Assembly (NCBI RefSeq): GCF_008692035.1
Contig: NZ_VTFG01000001.1
Location: forward strand, 310,001 to 374,000
Direction of reading: 5' to 3'
Source: Pseudomonas marginalis
GTDB lineage: Bacteria; Pseudomonadota; Gammaproteobacteria; Pseudomonadales; Pseudomonadaceae
Length of the DNA: 64,000 nucleotides
Part shown: in pieces, positions 1 through 9,938 of the stretch
Layout: the number at the start of each line of letters is the position of its first letter
Position numbering within the stretch: position 1 is the stretch's first letter
The notes under the pieces: generated by a model
The model's database searches: none
Told to the model about the DNA's origin: nothing
Seen by the model: the letters and a program-made list of their open reading frames with translations, nothing else
Translations under genes and position numbers: made by a program

Positions 1-863
1 GCCACCTCTTCAATCGGCAGCCTCTCCAGCGTCAGCCACTGGCTTGCCAGCCGCATTCGCAGTTCGGTGACGTAGCGCAGCGGGGTCATGCCAATCGTCA
101 CCTGAAAGCGGTCCGCGAAGACCGAGCGCGAGGTATTGCAGTGCTCGGCCAGCTGCGCAACGGTCCAGTCGCGGCCCGGTTGTTGATGGAGCGCCAGCAG
201 TGCACCGGCCAAGCGTGGATCGCGCAAGGCGGCGACCAGGCCAGAGGCATTCCCGCAGGCGCACTCCACCCACCCGCGAACGACCATGGCGGCCACCACG
301 TCAGCCAACCGCGCGAGGATACCGGCGAAGCCGATACGCGCGGCGCCGACCTCGCGCTCCATGGTGGTCAGGATCGGCACCAGTCCGGGGTAACGCTGGC
401 CGCCGGCATCAATCAGCATCAGTCCCGGCATCAGCCGGCCAAGGCCATGGATGCTGCCCAGTTCGAACTCCATGCAACCACTGAACAAAATAGTGCTCGG
501 CGTGGGGCTGGCATCGGTTCCGGTATTAACCGCGCTGACGGTGTCACCTAAGGGCGCGCCGTCCAGGCGGTCGATGTCTTGAACGGGCGCGTCCGGATCG
601 GAAAACAGTTGGTGGGCCGCGCCGTGGGAAATGAACACGGCGTTGCCGGCAGACAGCGCGTAGGTGCTGCCGTCCTCCATTCGCAGCACAGCATTGCCGA
701 CGGCCATGAAGTGGAACCAGGCGTGCCCAGTTTTTTCCGCGAAGCCCAAACCAAAGGTTGGACCCGCCTGGATACGCCGGTATTCGACGCCACGCAGGCG
801 CATGCCGCGCAACAGCTCGTTGATGAGGTCCGAGGAAAGAGCAAACTGATCTGCTGGCATCAT
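1..863 (-). CDS. AraC-family transcriptional regulator, C-terminus cut by window edge
   Basis: An open frame runs leftwards from ATG (complement of 861-863; a second ATG follows at once) off the window edge, giving at least 287 codons without a stop. The first ~190 residues form a cupin-like ligand domain (for example FGLGFAEKTGHAWFHFMAVG and LSAGNAVFISHGAAHQLF), as in the AraC_binding/Cupin_6 group. An AraC helix-turn-helix follows (WTVAQLAEHCNTSRSVFADR, then GMTPLRYVTELRMRLASQWL). Most of the second HTH should be only a few tens of residues beyond the edge. The gene diverges from the MFS operon starting at 963 across a 99-bp spacer, so it probably regulates that operon. The effector is unknown. 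Confidence 0.85.
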   Translation of the reverse strand, partial: MMPADQFALSSDLINELLRGMRLRGVEYRRIQAGPTFGLGFAEKTGHAWFHFMAVGNAVLRMEDGSTYALSAGNAVFISHGAAHQLFSDPDAPVQDIDRLDGAPLGDTVSAVNTGTDASPTPSTILFSGCMEFELGSIHGLGRLMPGLMLIDAGGQRYPGLVPILTTMEREVGAARIGFAGILARLADVVAAMVVRGWVECACGNASGLVAALRDPRLAGALLALHQQPGRDWTVAQLAEHCNTSRSVFADRFQVTIGMTPLRYVTELRMRLASQWLTLERLPIEEV

Positions 864-962
864 TCAGGTGTTTTAGTCAAAAAGAAGAGATTTTCGATCA
901 TAGATCATCCAGCTTCCCGCGCCTAGACTTCGGCTCGCCATGAAGATTGGGAGATCCGTGCA

Positions 963-2213
963 ATGACTGACTGTGTATGTAACACCGTATCCGACCGCCA
1001 TTCCGGCGTCGGTGCGGACGTAGAGCCTGCGACGCCCGCGTGGATGGCCGTCTTCTCGCTGGCAATGGGTGTGTTCGGAATACTGACCGCTGAGTACCTT
1101 CCGGCCAGTTTGTTGACGCTGATGTCTGCCGACCTGGGCGTGTCCGAGGCGCTGGCTGGCCAGGCGGTAACGGTGACAGCGGTGGTTGCGCTGTTCGCCG
1201 GCTTGCTGGTGCCCGGCCTGACCCGCGGCATCGACCGACGTTGGGTGCTGCTGGGTTTTTCCACGTTGATGGTCGCCTCCAATCTGTTGGTCGCCGTTTC
1301 CTCCAGCTTCGCGGTGCTGTTGGTGATGCGCATCTTGCTGGGCATTGCCCTTGGCGGGTTCTGGAGCATGGCGGCGGCGGTGGCGATGCGCTTGGTGCCG
1401 AGTGCGTTGTTGCCCCGGGCGCTGTCGATCATTTTCAGCGGCATTGCCGTCGGGACGGTCGTGGCTGTGCCGCTGGGCAGCTATCTGGGCGGGCTGTACG
1501 GCTGGCGCAGCGCTTTTTTTGCCGCAGCGGCGGTAGGCATGGTGACCCTGGCTTTCCAGTCGTTCACGCTGCCGCGCCTGGCGCCGCGCCGGCCGGCACG
1601 TCTGCGCACTGTGCTCGAGGTGTTGCAGCGCCCGGGCATCGCCATGGGGATGTTCGGTTGTGTGCTGGTGCACAGCGGCCACTTTGCGATGTTCACTTAT
1701 GTTCGGCCATTCCTTGAAGGGACGACTGGCATCGGCCCCCAGGGGCTGTCGTTGATGTTGCTGGGTTTTGGCGTGGCGAACTTCGCCGGCACGCTGTTGG
1801 CCGGCAGGCTGCTGGAGCGCCACCCACTGGCCACGCTGGTGTTGATGCCGGCGCTGGTCGGCGTTGCAGCCCTGGCGCTGGTGCTGTTGCCGGCCTCGGT
1901 GCCGGGGCAGGCGCTACTGCTGGCGGTCTGGGGCTTGGCCTTTGGTGGTGTGCCGGTGGCGTGGTCGAACTGGGTCGCCAGCGCGGTACCTGACCAGGCG
2001 GAAAGCGCCGGAGGGATGGTAGTGGCCTCTGTGCAGTCGGCCATCGCCACGGGCGCCGCCGCTGGCGGTGCAGTGTTCAGCTTCGGTGGCAGCGCAGGCG
2101 TATTCGTAGCGGCGGCCGTGCTGATGCTGCTGGCGGCGTTGCTGATTGCGCTGCGTGTCCGCGTCCCTTCTGTCCAGGGCGTACGCCAGCCCAAGCCCGC
2201 GTTGCACCTTTGA
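963..2213 (+). CDS. MFS efflux transporter (DHA1 / NepI-like)
   Basis: This 416-aa protein has about twelve hydrophobic segments and the pattern of DHA1 drug/nucleoside/sugar efflux permeases. Its start (PAWMAVFSLAMGVFGILTAE, LPASLLTLMSADLGVSE, AGQAV) resembles NepI-type purine ribonucleoside exporters and AraJ-like proteins. The first ~26 residues are polar and cytoplasmic. A GGAG lies about 11 bases before the ATG. It is the first gene of an apparent operon with the MHS-family transporter at 2263 and the amidase-like gene at 3609, divergent from an AraC regulator. The likely role is export of a small metabolite across the inner membrane. The substrate cannot be read from sequence. Confidence 0.85.
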   Translation: MTDCVCNTVSDRHSGVGADVEPATPAWMAVFSLAMGVFGILTAEYLPASLLTLMSADLGVSEALAGQAVTVTAVVALFAGLLVPGLTRGIDRRWVLLGFSTLMVASNLLVAVSSSFAVLLVMRILLGIALGGFWSMAAAVAMRLVPSALLPRALSIIFSGIAVGTVVAVPLGSYLGGLYGWRSAFFAAAAVGMVTLAFQSFTLPRLAPRRPARLRTVLEVLQRPGIAMGMFGCVLVHSGHFAMFTYVRPFLEGTTGIGPQGLSLMLLGFGVANFAGTLLAGRLLERHPLATLVLMPALVGVAALALVLLPASVPGQALLLAVWGLAFGGVPVAWSNWVASAVPDQAESAGGMVVASVQSAIATGAAAGGAVFSFGGSAGVFVAAAVLMLLAALLIALRVRVPSVQGVRQPKPALHL

Positions 2214-2262
2214 TCCGGTTTGCCAAACCGCTTCGATCCCGCTCGTCACCAGGAGATACCCC

Positions 2263-3612
2263 ATGAACAATACGACGTCTCACCAAGGACGCCTCAAATC
2301 GTTGCGCGCAGCCGGTATCGGCAATGCGCTCGAATGGTTCGACTGGACCCTGTACGCCACCTTTTCGGTGTACCTGGCAAGCAACCTGTTCGACAAGACC
2401 GATGCGCGCTCGGCGATGCTCGCGACCCTTGCGGTGTTTGCGGTTGGCTTTGTCGCACGCCCTGTCGGCGGCTGGTTGTTTGGCCGGCTGAGCGACCGGC
2501 TGGGGCGCCGGACCATCATGGTGCTCACCATGCTGCTGCTTGCGATCAGCAGCCTGGGCATCGCGCTTATCCCTGACTACCAGAGCATTGGCCTGTATGC
2601 GTCGGGCGCGCTGCTGTTTTTCCGGCTGATGCAGGGGCTCGCCCATGGTGGCGAGACAGGGGTTTCCTACACCTATGTCGCTGAGATCGCCCCAAGCAAG
2701 CACCGTGGCTTATGGTCCAGTTCCGTGTATGTGGGGGTGACGCTGGGCGTGATGGCGGCAACGGCCGTGGCGGCGACGCTGACCTGGCTGCTGGGCGCCC
2801 AGGCCATGGGTGACTACGGCTGGCGGATCGGCTTCGCCATTGGTGGAGTGCTCGGTATTTACGCGCTGTTTCTGCGCCGCGGTGCGCAGGAGTCTCATGT
2901 GTTCGTAGAGCAGCAAGGGCAAGCGCGGCCCCCGCGCAAGCTGTCCAGGGGGGAGATGCTACGGGTGGCGCGCAACATCGTCATGCTTGCAGCGGCCGCC
3001 AATGTCACTTACTACGCGTGGGTCACGTTCGGTGCTTCGACGGCGATTGCCCAGGGCATGGACGCCACGGGAGCCTATGTGGCCAGCCTTCTCGCGCAGC
3101 TCCTCTGTGTGTGCTGGTTGCCGGTCTGCGGGATGGTGTCCGATCGGGTAGGGCGCCGGCCCATGGTTATCGCCTGGGGCCTGGGCGTGATCGTGCTGAC
3201 CTATCCCCTTTCGATAATGGTGACCACTGAGCCCTGGACGCTGTTTTTGGCCCAGGTGCTGGGGCTGGGCGCCTGGTCGCTGATCGCGGCGATTTTCCCT
3301 GCTGTGCTCTCCGAGCAGGTGCCCACCCAGGCACGGGCCCAGGGCGTGGGTTTGGTCTCGTCGGTTTCGGTGGCGATCTTTGGCGGCACCGCCCCTTATC
3401 TACACAACTATCTCAGCGGCGCCGACCTTGGCTATCTGTACGTCAGCTATGTGATCGGGTTGGGCGTTGTCACCGTCCTGGCGGGGTTTCTTATCGACGA
3501 AACAGCGGGCATCGACCTTGCGCACATCAAGGCGCCTGGTGCTCGAGTCAGCGTAAACACGTTGGCTGGTCGATCCGCAGAATCAGCCGATCAAAGGAGT
3601 ACGACTCAATGA
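2263..3612 (+). CDS. MFS metabolite:H+ symporter (MHS family)
   Basis: A 449-aa, twelve-helix transporter. The opening AAGIGNALEWFDWTLYATFS and the loop-2/3 motif GGWLFGRLSDRLGRRTIMV are characteristic of the metabolite:H+ symporter family (the citrate, shikimate, proline/betaine and alpha-ketoglutarate permease group), so import of an organic acid or zwitterion is expected. I chose the ATG at 2263, preceded by AGGAGATACCCC; the longer upstream frame would run into the previous gene. Its stop overlaps the next gene's start as ATGA, so translation of the transporter and of the dimethylformamidase-like protein is coupled. This makes import of an amide-type substrate a reasonable guess. Confidence 0.88.
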   Translation: MNNTTSHQGRLKSLRAAGIGNALEWFDWTLYATFSVYLASNLFDKTDARSAMLATLAVFAVGFVARPVGGWLFGRLSDRLGRRTIMVLTMLLLAISSLGIALIPDYQSIGLYASGALLFFRLMQGLAHGGETGVSYTYVAEIAPSKHRGLWSSSVYVGVTLGVMAATAVAATLTWLLGAQAMGDYGWRIGFAIGGVLGIYALFLRRGAQESHVFVEQQGQARPPRKLSRGEMLRVARNIVMLAAAANVTYYAWVTFGASTAIAQGMDATGAYVASLLAQLLCVCWLPVCGMVSDRVGRRPMVIAWGLGVIVLTYPLSIMVTTEPWTLFLAQVLGLGAWSLIAAIFPAVLSEQVPTQARAQGVGLVSSVSVAIFGGTAPYLHNYLSGADLGYLYVSYVIGLGVVTVLAGFLIDETAGIDLAHIKAPGARVSVNTLAGRSAESADQRSTTQ

Positions 3613-5261
3613 ATTCCACAGACCTCAAAAACACCGCTGCGCGAGGCGAACGCCTGGGCGCCAACGTGATCGTCAGCCAGACTTCGGGCCCACGTCAGGC
3701 CGCACGCGAGACCTGGGTCGAAGTTCCTTGCGAGTCGGGCCCGGCGGCCGCCTGGTGCTACTCGGACCGTCGCGCCTATAGCCCGGGTGATTCGGTTTGC
3801 CTGTATCTGTCGTCGAACCGCCCGCACGTGAGGCTGCGGATCTATCGTGATGGCGCCATCGCCCGCACGCTGCATACCACCGACAGCCTTGACGCTCGAT
3901 TCCACCCCATACCCGAACGTGCCTACGAGCATGGCTGCCAATGGCCTGTCTTCATGCAATGGCCAATTCCGGCGGATGCCGAGCAGGGTGGCTACATAGT
4001 GGAAGTGCGGGACGGCGACGACAGCGTCCTCGGGCATCATCTGTTTATCGTCAAGGCGCTGTGCAAGCGTGCCGATGCCTTGGTGCTCGTCGCGGCCACC
4101 TCGACGTGGGCCGCTTATAACGACTGGGGCGGCGCCAATCATTACTTTGGCGTTCATCCCGGCACGCCACGTGGCCGCTCACCGTTGCTGTCGGCACAGC
4201 GCCCCTGGGCGCGAGGGCAGGTGTGGCTGCCGGCCGATGCGCCACGTTGCGTCAACGCGACCCGGCCCCGCACGCCAGGGCCGGCGCGCTATGAGTTCAT
4301 CGAATGGGCCAGCCTAAACGGCTACGCCAAGTACTACGCGCTGGCGGGGTGGGCTTCCTACGAGAGACCTTTTGTGCTCTGGGCCGAGCAGCAAGGTTAT
4401 ACGGTGCATATCCTGACCCAGGACGATTTGCATCACGACCCCCACGCGCTCGAGGGCTACGCCTGCGCCGTCTTCGTCGGGCACGACGAGTACTGGACGC
4501 GGGAAATGCGCGACCATGTCGACGCCTTTGTCGAGGAGGGCGGCAAGGTCGCGCGCTTCGCCGGCAATTTCATGTGGCAGATTCGCCTGGAGGATGAAGG
4601 CCGGCGGCAGGTGGCCTACAAGTACGACGCCGGTGCGCTCGATCCTGTGGCCGCTACCGAGCCTCATCGGCTAACGGGGGCCTGGGAAGATCCGAGGGTG
4701 AATCACCCCGGGGCAACGACGTTCGGGGTGAATGCTCTGCGAGGCATTTACGCCAGCTTTGGAGGCATGGCGCCGCGCAGCCCGCGCGGCTACACAGTCT
4801 TCAGGCCCAAGCACTGGGCGTTCATGGGGACGGGCCTCGGCTACGCGGATATGTTCGCGGACGAAGCCAACCTCTTCGGCTATGAGGTGGATGGCCTGGA
4901 ATACACCTTCGTCGACGGCCTCCCGGAACCGCTCTACACAGACGGGGCGCCCTGCGGATTGCAAATCCTCGCCATGGGCTGGGCGACCAATGCCGAGCAT
5001 GGCCGGTCCGAGGATGCCTATTCATTCATGCTCGGCGATGGCGATGCGCGGTTTCGTGCTTCCATCCTGGCGCCGGACCTCAGCGACGCCAGCATCGATA
5101 TGCATAGCCGCGGGGCCGGCATGGTGGTGCACTTCCACAAAGGTCGAGGCGAGGTGTTCACTGCCGCCACGTGCGAATGGGTGCATGGGCTCATGCAGGC
5201 AGACATCTACACCGTGATGATCACCAACAATGTGCTCGAGCGTTTCCTCCGCAATACGTAA
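3609..5261 (+). CDS. N,N-dimethylformamidase large-subunit-like protein
   Basis: A 550-aa protein resembling the C-terminal region of the large subunit of N,N-dimethylformamidase (DMFA2_C family), an iron enzyme that hydrolyses DMF to dimethylamine and formate. Recognisable blocks are STWAAYNDWGGANHYFG (about residues 165-181), GHDEYWTREMRDHVDAFVEE (291-310) and a following GNFMWQIRLED. Tyr and Glu residues in the first two blocks are candidates for the iron ligands known in the family (two Tyr, one Glu), but I could not assign them one by one. Characterised large subunits are about 760 aa and pair with a small subunit. This protein is shorter and no small-subunit gene is visible nearby. An AAAGGAG lies upstream, and the start overlaps the MHS transporter stop. 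Confidence 0.7.
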   Translation: MNSTDLKNTAARGERLGANVIVSQTSGPRQAARETWVEVPCESGPAAAWCYSDRRAYSPGDSVCLYLSSNRPHVRLRIYRDGAIARTLHTTDSLDARFHPIPERAYEHGCQWPVFMQWPIPADAEQGGYIVEVRDGDDSVLGHHLFIVKALCKRADALVLVAATSTWAAYNDWGGANHYFGVHPGTPRGRSPLLSAQRPWARGQVWLPADAPRCVNATRPRTPGPARYEFIEWASLNGYAKYYALAGWASYERPFVLWAEQQGYTVHILTQDDLHHDPHALEGYACAVFVGHDEYWTREMRDHVDAFVEEGGKVARFAGNFMWQIRLEDEGRRQVAYKYDAGALDPVAATEPHRLTGAWEDPRVNHPGATTFGVNALRGIYASFGGMAPRSPRGYTVFRPKHWAFMGTGLGYADMFADEANLFGYEVDGLEYTFVDGLPEPLYTDGAPCGLQILAMGWATNAEHGRSEDAYSFMLGDGDARFRASILAPDLSDASIDMHSRGAGMVVHFHKGRGEVFTAATCEWVHGLMQADIYTVMITNNVLERFLRNT

Positions 5262-5360
5262 CTATTGAGAGCATGGGTGAGAAACTCGAGAGTTTTCAAT
5301 TTCGTCTCCTTGCATTAGTTATTTCTGTGAAAAAACGGGTTCTAATCGTGAAGGCCGGAT

Positions 5361-6518
5361 TCAATCGCTCCCGGCGTTGATAGGATTTGGTTGGCGTTTC
5401 TCGATTGAGAACTTAAGCAACGCCGCACATCGAAAAATCCCATGGGCGAATTTGCTGTAAGGCATCGTCAGGAAGAAGGCCATAACGAATCCTAAGTGGA
5501 TCGCCAGCAGCAGCGGCATGGCTGAAAACTCCCGCCAGGCCAGCAAAGCCAGACCGCTAAGGCTGACCAGAAACAGCAGGGCTATGAAACCACGATCCAT
5601 GGGCCTTTGGTTCGCATCGCCATGTTCGGGATCACGCCGGAAGTTCAACCATAACAAGCCTGCAGGACCCACCAACAACCCAATGCCGCCTAGTACGCCG
5701 AGAATCACTGGAAGGCTGAAGAGAGGGTAGGGGGCGGACCAGTTGAGAAAGTAGTGGAAAAGCGTGGCCACACAAGTGGCTGCAAAGCACAACAGGAAGC
5801 CATAGAACGTGAAGTGGTGGAAGCGACGTCGCCAGAGCGTGAATTTGTCATCGGCGTTGTTGCACCCCTCACCATGACCGCCGTCCAGGTACTTGAGCTT
5901 AGCGACATTGGCTGTTGCCTCGATGGCTGCCGATGCCTTCAGGGAAGTAGGAACTTGGGCGGGTGACACATTTTTCCAGAAACGCCTCACGCCAATCCCT
6001 AACGCCAATATGGAGAAACCAAACACGGCGCCAAACATCAATGCAAGGGTGTTATGAGGGAAAATGCCGTAGAAATTACCGCCCGGCATTTCACGGAACA
6101 GGTTGCCCATGATGGCCAGCGTCAGACACAAAAACAGCGCCAGGCCAATACCCGAGGCTACAGCGAGGGTCAGCCCATTACGCTGATAAAGCTGGCCAAA
6201 TGGTCTAGGCCACGCGTATTCCCCATAGGTATCGACCCTCACCTTGGCCATGGCTTTGGGAACATTGACCGCAAACTCGTGCGGGGCTGCGTACTGACAA
6301 GAATGCAAGCATGCGCCGCAGTTGTGACACAAGTTGGCCAAGTAATGGATGTCTGCTTGCCCAAACGCCAGGCGGCGCGTCATGGCTGGAAAAACTGCGC
6401 AAAACCCTTCGCAATAACGGCACGAGTTGCAAATGGTCATTTGTCGCTGAACTTCAGTCTCATCGACATTTAGAACCGGAATCAACGGGTTGGCAGTTTT
6501 GGGATCATAAAGCTGCAT
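5361..6518 (-). CDS. tcuB: Tricarballylate utilization protein TcuB (Fe-S/membrane electron carrier)
   Basis: A 385-aa protein with two ferredoxin-like cysteine clusters near the N-terminus ([11 protein letters not shown], Cys30/33/36/40; [11 protein letters not shown], Cys64/67/70/74), followed by about six membrane helices with histidines suited to heme or quinone chemistry. In Salmonella TcuB reoxidises the reduced flavin of TcuA and passes electrons to the membrane. I start at the ATG at 6518 (MQLYDPKT), because the longer frame carries an unrelated N-terminal tail. It overlaps the end of tcuA by 14 bases, so the genes are translationally coupled. No tcuC transporter follows; the next gene downstream is on the opposite strand. 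Confidence 0.9.
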   Translation of the reverse strand: MQLYDPKTANPLIPVLNVDETEVQRQMTICNSCRYCEGFCAVFPAMTRRLAFGQADIHYLANLCHNCGACLHSCQYAAPHEFAVNVPKAMAKVRVDTYGEYAWPRPFGQLYQRNGLTLAVASGIGLALFLCLTLAIMGNLFREMPGGNFYGIFPHNTLALMFGAVFGFSILALGIGVRRFWKNVSPAQVPTSLKASAAIEATANVAKLKYLDGGHGEGCNNADDKFTLWRRRFHHFTFYGFLLCFAATCVATLFHYFLNWSAPYPLFSLPVILGVLGGIGLLVGPAGLLWLNFRRDPEHGDANQRPMDRGFIALLFLVSLSGLALLAWREFSAMPLLLAIHLGFVMAFFLTMPYSKFAHGIFRCAALLKFSIEKRQPNPINAGSD

Positions 6519-7959
6519 ATCGAGATCCCCCTGTCTCTGATTTGGAAGCAATGTCTGCGCTGGCTGCGGCTTGGACCCCGGCAACGCGACCGAAAGCAGT
6601 GCCGATGGCCATGCCAATCCCGGCTGTGTAACCTTTTCCCAGTACGTTCCCAGCCATCATCTCCCCTGCGACGAACAAGTTGGGGCTAGGCTTGCCGTTG
6701 AAATGAACGGCAGAGGTTTCGTCAGTCGCCAGTCCCAAGTATGTGAACGTAACTCCCGGCTTGAGCGGATATGCATAGAAAGGGGGGTTAACTAGAGGGC
6801 GCGCCCAGTGGGTCTTCGCAGGGGTTAGGCCCTCAGTGTGGCAGTCATCGAGCGCGGTATGATCGAATGTCCCTGCCTGGCATGCCTGATTGAAATCTTC
6901 CACCGTCTTAACGAAGGTCTCGACGGGCAGGTTCAGTTTCCGGGCAAGCTCTGCCAGTGTGTTAGCGGTGGTGCCTGGAAACACAGGTGGCATGAATCTG
7001 CCTATAGCTTGCTGGTCGATGATTGAATACGCTTGCTGACCGGGCTGCCCTGCGACCAGTCGACCCCAGATGGCATAACGTTTGGGCCAGAAATCCTCGC
7101 CTTCATCGTAGAAGCGCTCACCTTCCCGATTGACTACGACCCCAAGAGACACACAGTCGATACGGGTGCATATCCCTCCATCGTAGAGAGGAGCCCGCGC
7201 ATCAATCGCAACCATGTGGGCTTGAGTCGGGTCACCGATGACATCCGCGCCCAGCGCTATCATGCGTTTAAGTAGCACTCCGGTATTGAAACGCGTGCCG
7301 CGAATCAAAAAGTTATCGGAAGGCCATTCACCCCGTTCGTTCTGGCCCCAGGCTTCTCGCAACCATTCACGGTTGGATTCAAAACCGCCAGCAGCGAGCA
7401 CACAGGACTTGGCCTCGATCCGTTCAGCCGGCAGATGCTCGTCATCCACCACGCGTTCAGGGAGATGTGCAGCAATGAACTTTCCGTCCTTGAGCTCGAT
7501 ATCGGTGACCTGGGCGTTATAGCGAATCTGAACGCCTATTCGCTCAGCGCTTCGGAAATAAGCATTGACCAAGGCTTTGCCACCGCCCATGAAAAAGGCA
7601 TTTGTCCTTGCAACATGGAGCGCGCCGGAGAGCGGCGCCTGGAAGTGAACGCCGTGGGAGCGCATCCAGTCTCGGCAGTTGGAAGATGCAAGGATCGTGA
7701 TTCGGGCAAGTTTTTCATTCGTGATCCCGCCGGTGACCTTCAGCAAATCCTGCCAGTACTCTTCCTCCGGGTAGGCGTCTACTAAAACGTCTTGCGGCGC
7801 ATCATGCATACACCGAAGGTTACGTGTGTGCTGCGAATTGCCACCCCGCCAAATCTTGGGCGAGCCTTCCAGAAGCATGACGCTCGCACCAGCCTCCCGC
7901 GCCATCAGCGCAGCGCATAAGGCGGCATTACCCCCTCCGATGACTAACACATCAATCAT
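6505..7959 (-). CDS. tcuA: Tricarballylate dehydrogenase TcuA (FAD-dependent)
   Basis: A 484-aa flavoprotein of the succinate-dehydrogenase/fumarate-reductase family. The N-terminal Rossmann motif is [21 protein letters not shown], followed by the FAD ribityl region [10 protein letters not shown]. The C-terminal FAD-binding end contains [20 protein letters not shown]. TcuA oxidises tricarballylate to cis-aconitate, which feeds the TCA cycle. Its length matches the family and there is no sign of damage. It lies 123 bp downstream of tcuR on the same strand and overlaps tcuB. The arrangement tcuR-tcuA-tcuB is that of the Salmonella locus without tcuC. Confidence 0.92.
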   Translation of the reverse strand: MIDVLVIGGGNAALCAALMAREAGASVMLLEGSPKIWRGGNSQHTRNLRCMHDAPQDVLVDAYPEEEYWQDLLKVTGGITNEKLARITILASSNCRDWMRSHGVHFQAPLSGALHVARTNAFFMGGGKALVNAYFRSAERIGVQIRYNAQVTDIELKDGKFIAAHLPERVVDDEHLPAERIEAKSCVLAAGGFESNREWLREAWGQNERGEWPSDNFLIRGTRFNTGVLLKRMIALGADVIGDPTQAHMVAIDARAPLYDGGICTRIDCVSLGVVVNREGERFYDEGEDFWPKRYAIWGRLVAGQPGQQAYSIIDQQAIGRFMPPVFPGTTANTLAELARKLNLPVETFVKTVEDFNQACQAGTFDHTALDDCHTEGLTPAKTHWARPLVNPPFYAYPLKPGVTFTYLGLATDETSAVHFNGKPSPNLFVAGEMMAGNVLGKGYTAGIGMAIGTAFGRVAGVQAAASADIASKSETGGSRYAAL

Positions 7960-8082
7960 TGTTATTTTCCTCGACTCGACTCTACAACCGGCTGGAGCAC
8001 GGTGCTCCTTGTGAGTGAGCGAAGCTTAATGCGAGGTCTGGGTGGTCGAAAGAACGTGCTAGCGGCAGGGCCTTTACTTTTA

Positions 8083-9033
8083 CTAAAGGCCTACCCGATG
8101 GAGAGCCTCTGGCGGTTGAAGGCTTGCCCCCGGCCAAAGGTGCATATTCACTAGCTCACGGCTGACCTCAAGAAGAACGACGCGCGTGGCTAACGCAGCA
8201 GGGGACAGCTCGTCGTCCGAAAGGCTGGCTAGGAAGTTGCGGCGCCCCACATGGTCGTCAGAGATTTCGACCATGCGAAGTTCTGCATCCCCTAAGCGAG
8301 CGGCGGCGGCACCAGGCTGTATTGTCGCTGCATGTCCAGCTTTGACTGCTTGCATCAGCGTCGCTAGCCCATCGATCTCCATCACGATGTGAGGAACGGT
8401 TTCACTGCGCTCAAACGCCATGATTATGCTAGTGCGTAATCCGTGCTGTGCACTCGGCATAACCAACGGTACATGCCCGAGTTGATCAATTTGCACGGTA
8501 TCGCCTTCAGGGATATCAAGCAGAGTCGGGACTGCTATGACAAACAGCTTTTCGTCGAGCAACGGAGTGACGTGCCATCGCCTTCCGGCATCGGCTTGGA
8601 ACACAACCGCCAGATCTAACTGCCGAGCGTTAAGCTGGCTCGCGAGATGGCCAGATAACATCTCCACTAAGTGCAGCTGAATGTCAGGGTAGCGGGTGCG
8701 CATGCGCTCGATCAGAGGCAACGCCAGAACGCTGGCCGTAGTGGGTGGCAGGCCCACACTGACGTATCCGCTCATGCGACCTCGCTGAGCGGCATGTACC
8801 GCATTACCTATCTGCCTTACCGCAAGTTGCGCATGGTGAAGAAACGCGATGCCGGCGCTGGTCGGTGTCACGCCAGTGGTCGTGCGATTGAGTAACCGAG
8901 TACTCAGTTCATTTTCCAGCTTACTGACTTGCTGGCTTAAGGCAGAAACCCCCAGGCCAAGCTCAGCAGCAGCCCGGCTCAAGCTTCTGTGTTCGGCAAT
9001 CTTAAGAAAGTATTGAAGCTGTCTGAGCTCCAT
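8083..9033 (-). CDS. tcuR: LysR-family regulator, TcuR-like
   Basis: A 316-aa LysR-type regulator with the winged-helix DNA-binding domain at the N-terminus (MELRQLQYFLKIAEHRSLSR, AAAELGLGVSALSQQVSKLE) and a periplasmic-binding-protein-like effector domain from about residue 90. It lies directly upstream of tcuA in the same orientation, as tcuR does in enterics, where it activates tcuABC in response to tricarballylate. The assignment rests on this position and on family resemblance. The variant of the residue spacing 'GLGVSALSQQVSKLE' is typical of Nac/Cbl-side LysR proteins. Confidence 0.8.
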   Translation of the reverse strand: MELRQLQYFLKIAEHRSLSRAAAELGLGVSALSQQVSKLENELSTRLLNRTTTGVTPTSAGIAFLHHAQLAVRQIGNAVHAAQRGRMSGYVSVGLPPTTASVLALPLIERMRTRYPDIQLHLVEMLSGHLASQLNARQLDLAVVFQADAGRRWHVTPLLDEKLFVIAVPTLLDIPEGDTVQIDQLGHVPLVMPSAQHGLRTSIIMAFERSETVPHIVMEIDGLATLMQAVKAGHAATIQPGAAAARLGDAELRMVEISDDHVGRRNFLASLSDDELSPAALATRVVLLEVSRELVNMHLWPGASLQPPEALHRVGL

Positions 9034-9520
9034 CAGGAGAGTTCCTTCGATAGGTCGTTTTGCTGCTCGACCTGGGTTAGGTTGAACGTCCTTTCGCGGG
9101 GCTGATGGACGATTGAGGCTTGGTTAGGACAGCGTTTTATTCACGTGTACAGGCTTTGTGAATCGTCGGCGTAACCTGGCGTTAAAGGCTCTCAGGATCG
9201 CCAAAGAACATTTTGACTGGGCTCTAGCGCAGTATTTTCAGGTCGGAAAACCTAAAATATGCCCCCAGTTTTGCCCCCAGTAGCGCGGGATATGCGGGTG
9301 ATCGAGATTGGCGATCTCTGAGGCGGAGCAGGGTGGTCGTCAATGGCTTTCAGTGTAACTCCTCATCGGATCTGACGGGAGGGGGCAGGGCTCATCAAGG
9401 ACCAGCTAATCCGCTCTCGGTCGAGAACAGCAACTCCGATCGGCTGTGTTCGACCTAATATTTGCATCCGCGTAATTTGTTTGCTGGGCTTGGAGGTGTC
9501 TACGAAACCAAGAGCGATTC
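9034..9520. other. Non-coding stretch with a TGCCCCCA repeat pair
   Basis: There is no convincing gene in these 487 bases. The only clear structure is TGCCCCCAGTTTTGCCCCCA at 9260-9279, two TGCCCCCA units separated by four bases. The same motif, with 18 of 20 bases identical and in the same orientation, lies next to the start of the intact integrase at 47387-47406. From about 9440 the sequence begins to look like decayed integrase coding sequence (LLGLEVSTKPRA in one frame) but is interrupted. Confidence 0.6.
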
Positions 9521-9840
9521 ATGGTGAAACAACTCCAGCTAGCGATGCGGAAGCCAGGTAAGCAGACCCAAAATGTACCGCCTTATATCGTGCCGCTGTC
9601 GGTTCAGGCGCTGGAGATCGTGCGTCACTTGCTGGACCAGGTTGTTCCCGCACAGCGCTACTTATTTGCGCATCGAAGCGATCTAAGCAAACGCATCAGC
9701 GAGAACACGCTGAATGGCGCGTTGCGTCGAATGGGGTATGCCGATCAACTCACTGGTCATGGGATGAGGGCGACGATCTCGACGGCGCTGAACGAGATCG
9801 GATACCCAAAGGTGTGGGTGGATGCTCAGCTCTATTCCGC
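9521..9840 (+). pseudogene. Tyrosine recombinase (P4-type integrase) remnant, C-terminal part
   Basis: The frame from 9521 encodes PPYIVPLSVQALEIVRHLLD, RYLFAHRSDLSKRISENTLN and GALRRMGYADQLTGHGMRAT, followed by ISTALNEIGYPKVWVDAQL. This is the catalytic domain of P4-family integrases from the 'HIVPLS' strand to the H-x-x-R helix. After 'DAQL' the expected second His and the catalytic Tyr segment are missing: the frame continues into unrelated residues and ends inside the next gene. There is no N-terminal arm-binding domain upstream. It is therefore a truncated and probably frameshifted relic. It marks the left edge of the sulfur region. Confidence 0.75.
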
Positions 9841-9938
9841 CGCGAATCGACCGGTAACCCTCACGGGCAAAGCGTCGCGCCAATGCAGCGCCAAGTTAGA
9901 CGTACGGGATCGGAAGGTGCAGCCTGTGAGCGGCAGGT

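Noticed and set aside
873..1823. 316-codon open frame on the minus strand opposite the first MFS gene
   Set aside because: Its composition (Gln/His/Arg-rich) is that of an antisense shadow in GC-rich DNA, and the plus-strand MFS gene is clear.
2263..3612. MHS transporter considered as the missing tcuC
   Set aside because: It is in another operon on the opposite strand, with its stop overlapping the dimethylformamidase-like gene and a different regulator.
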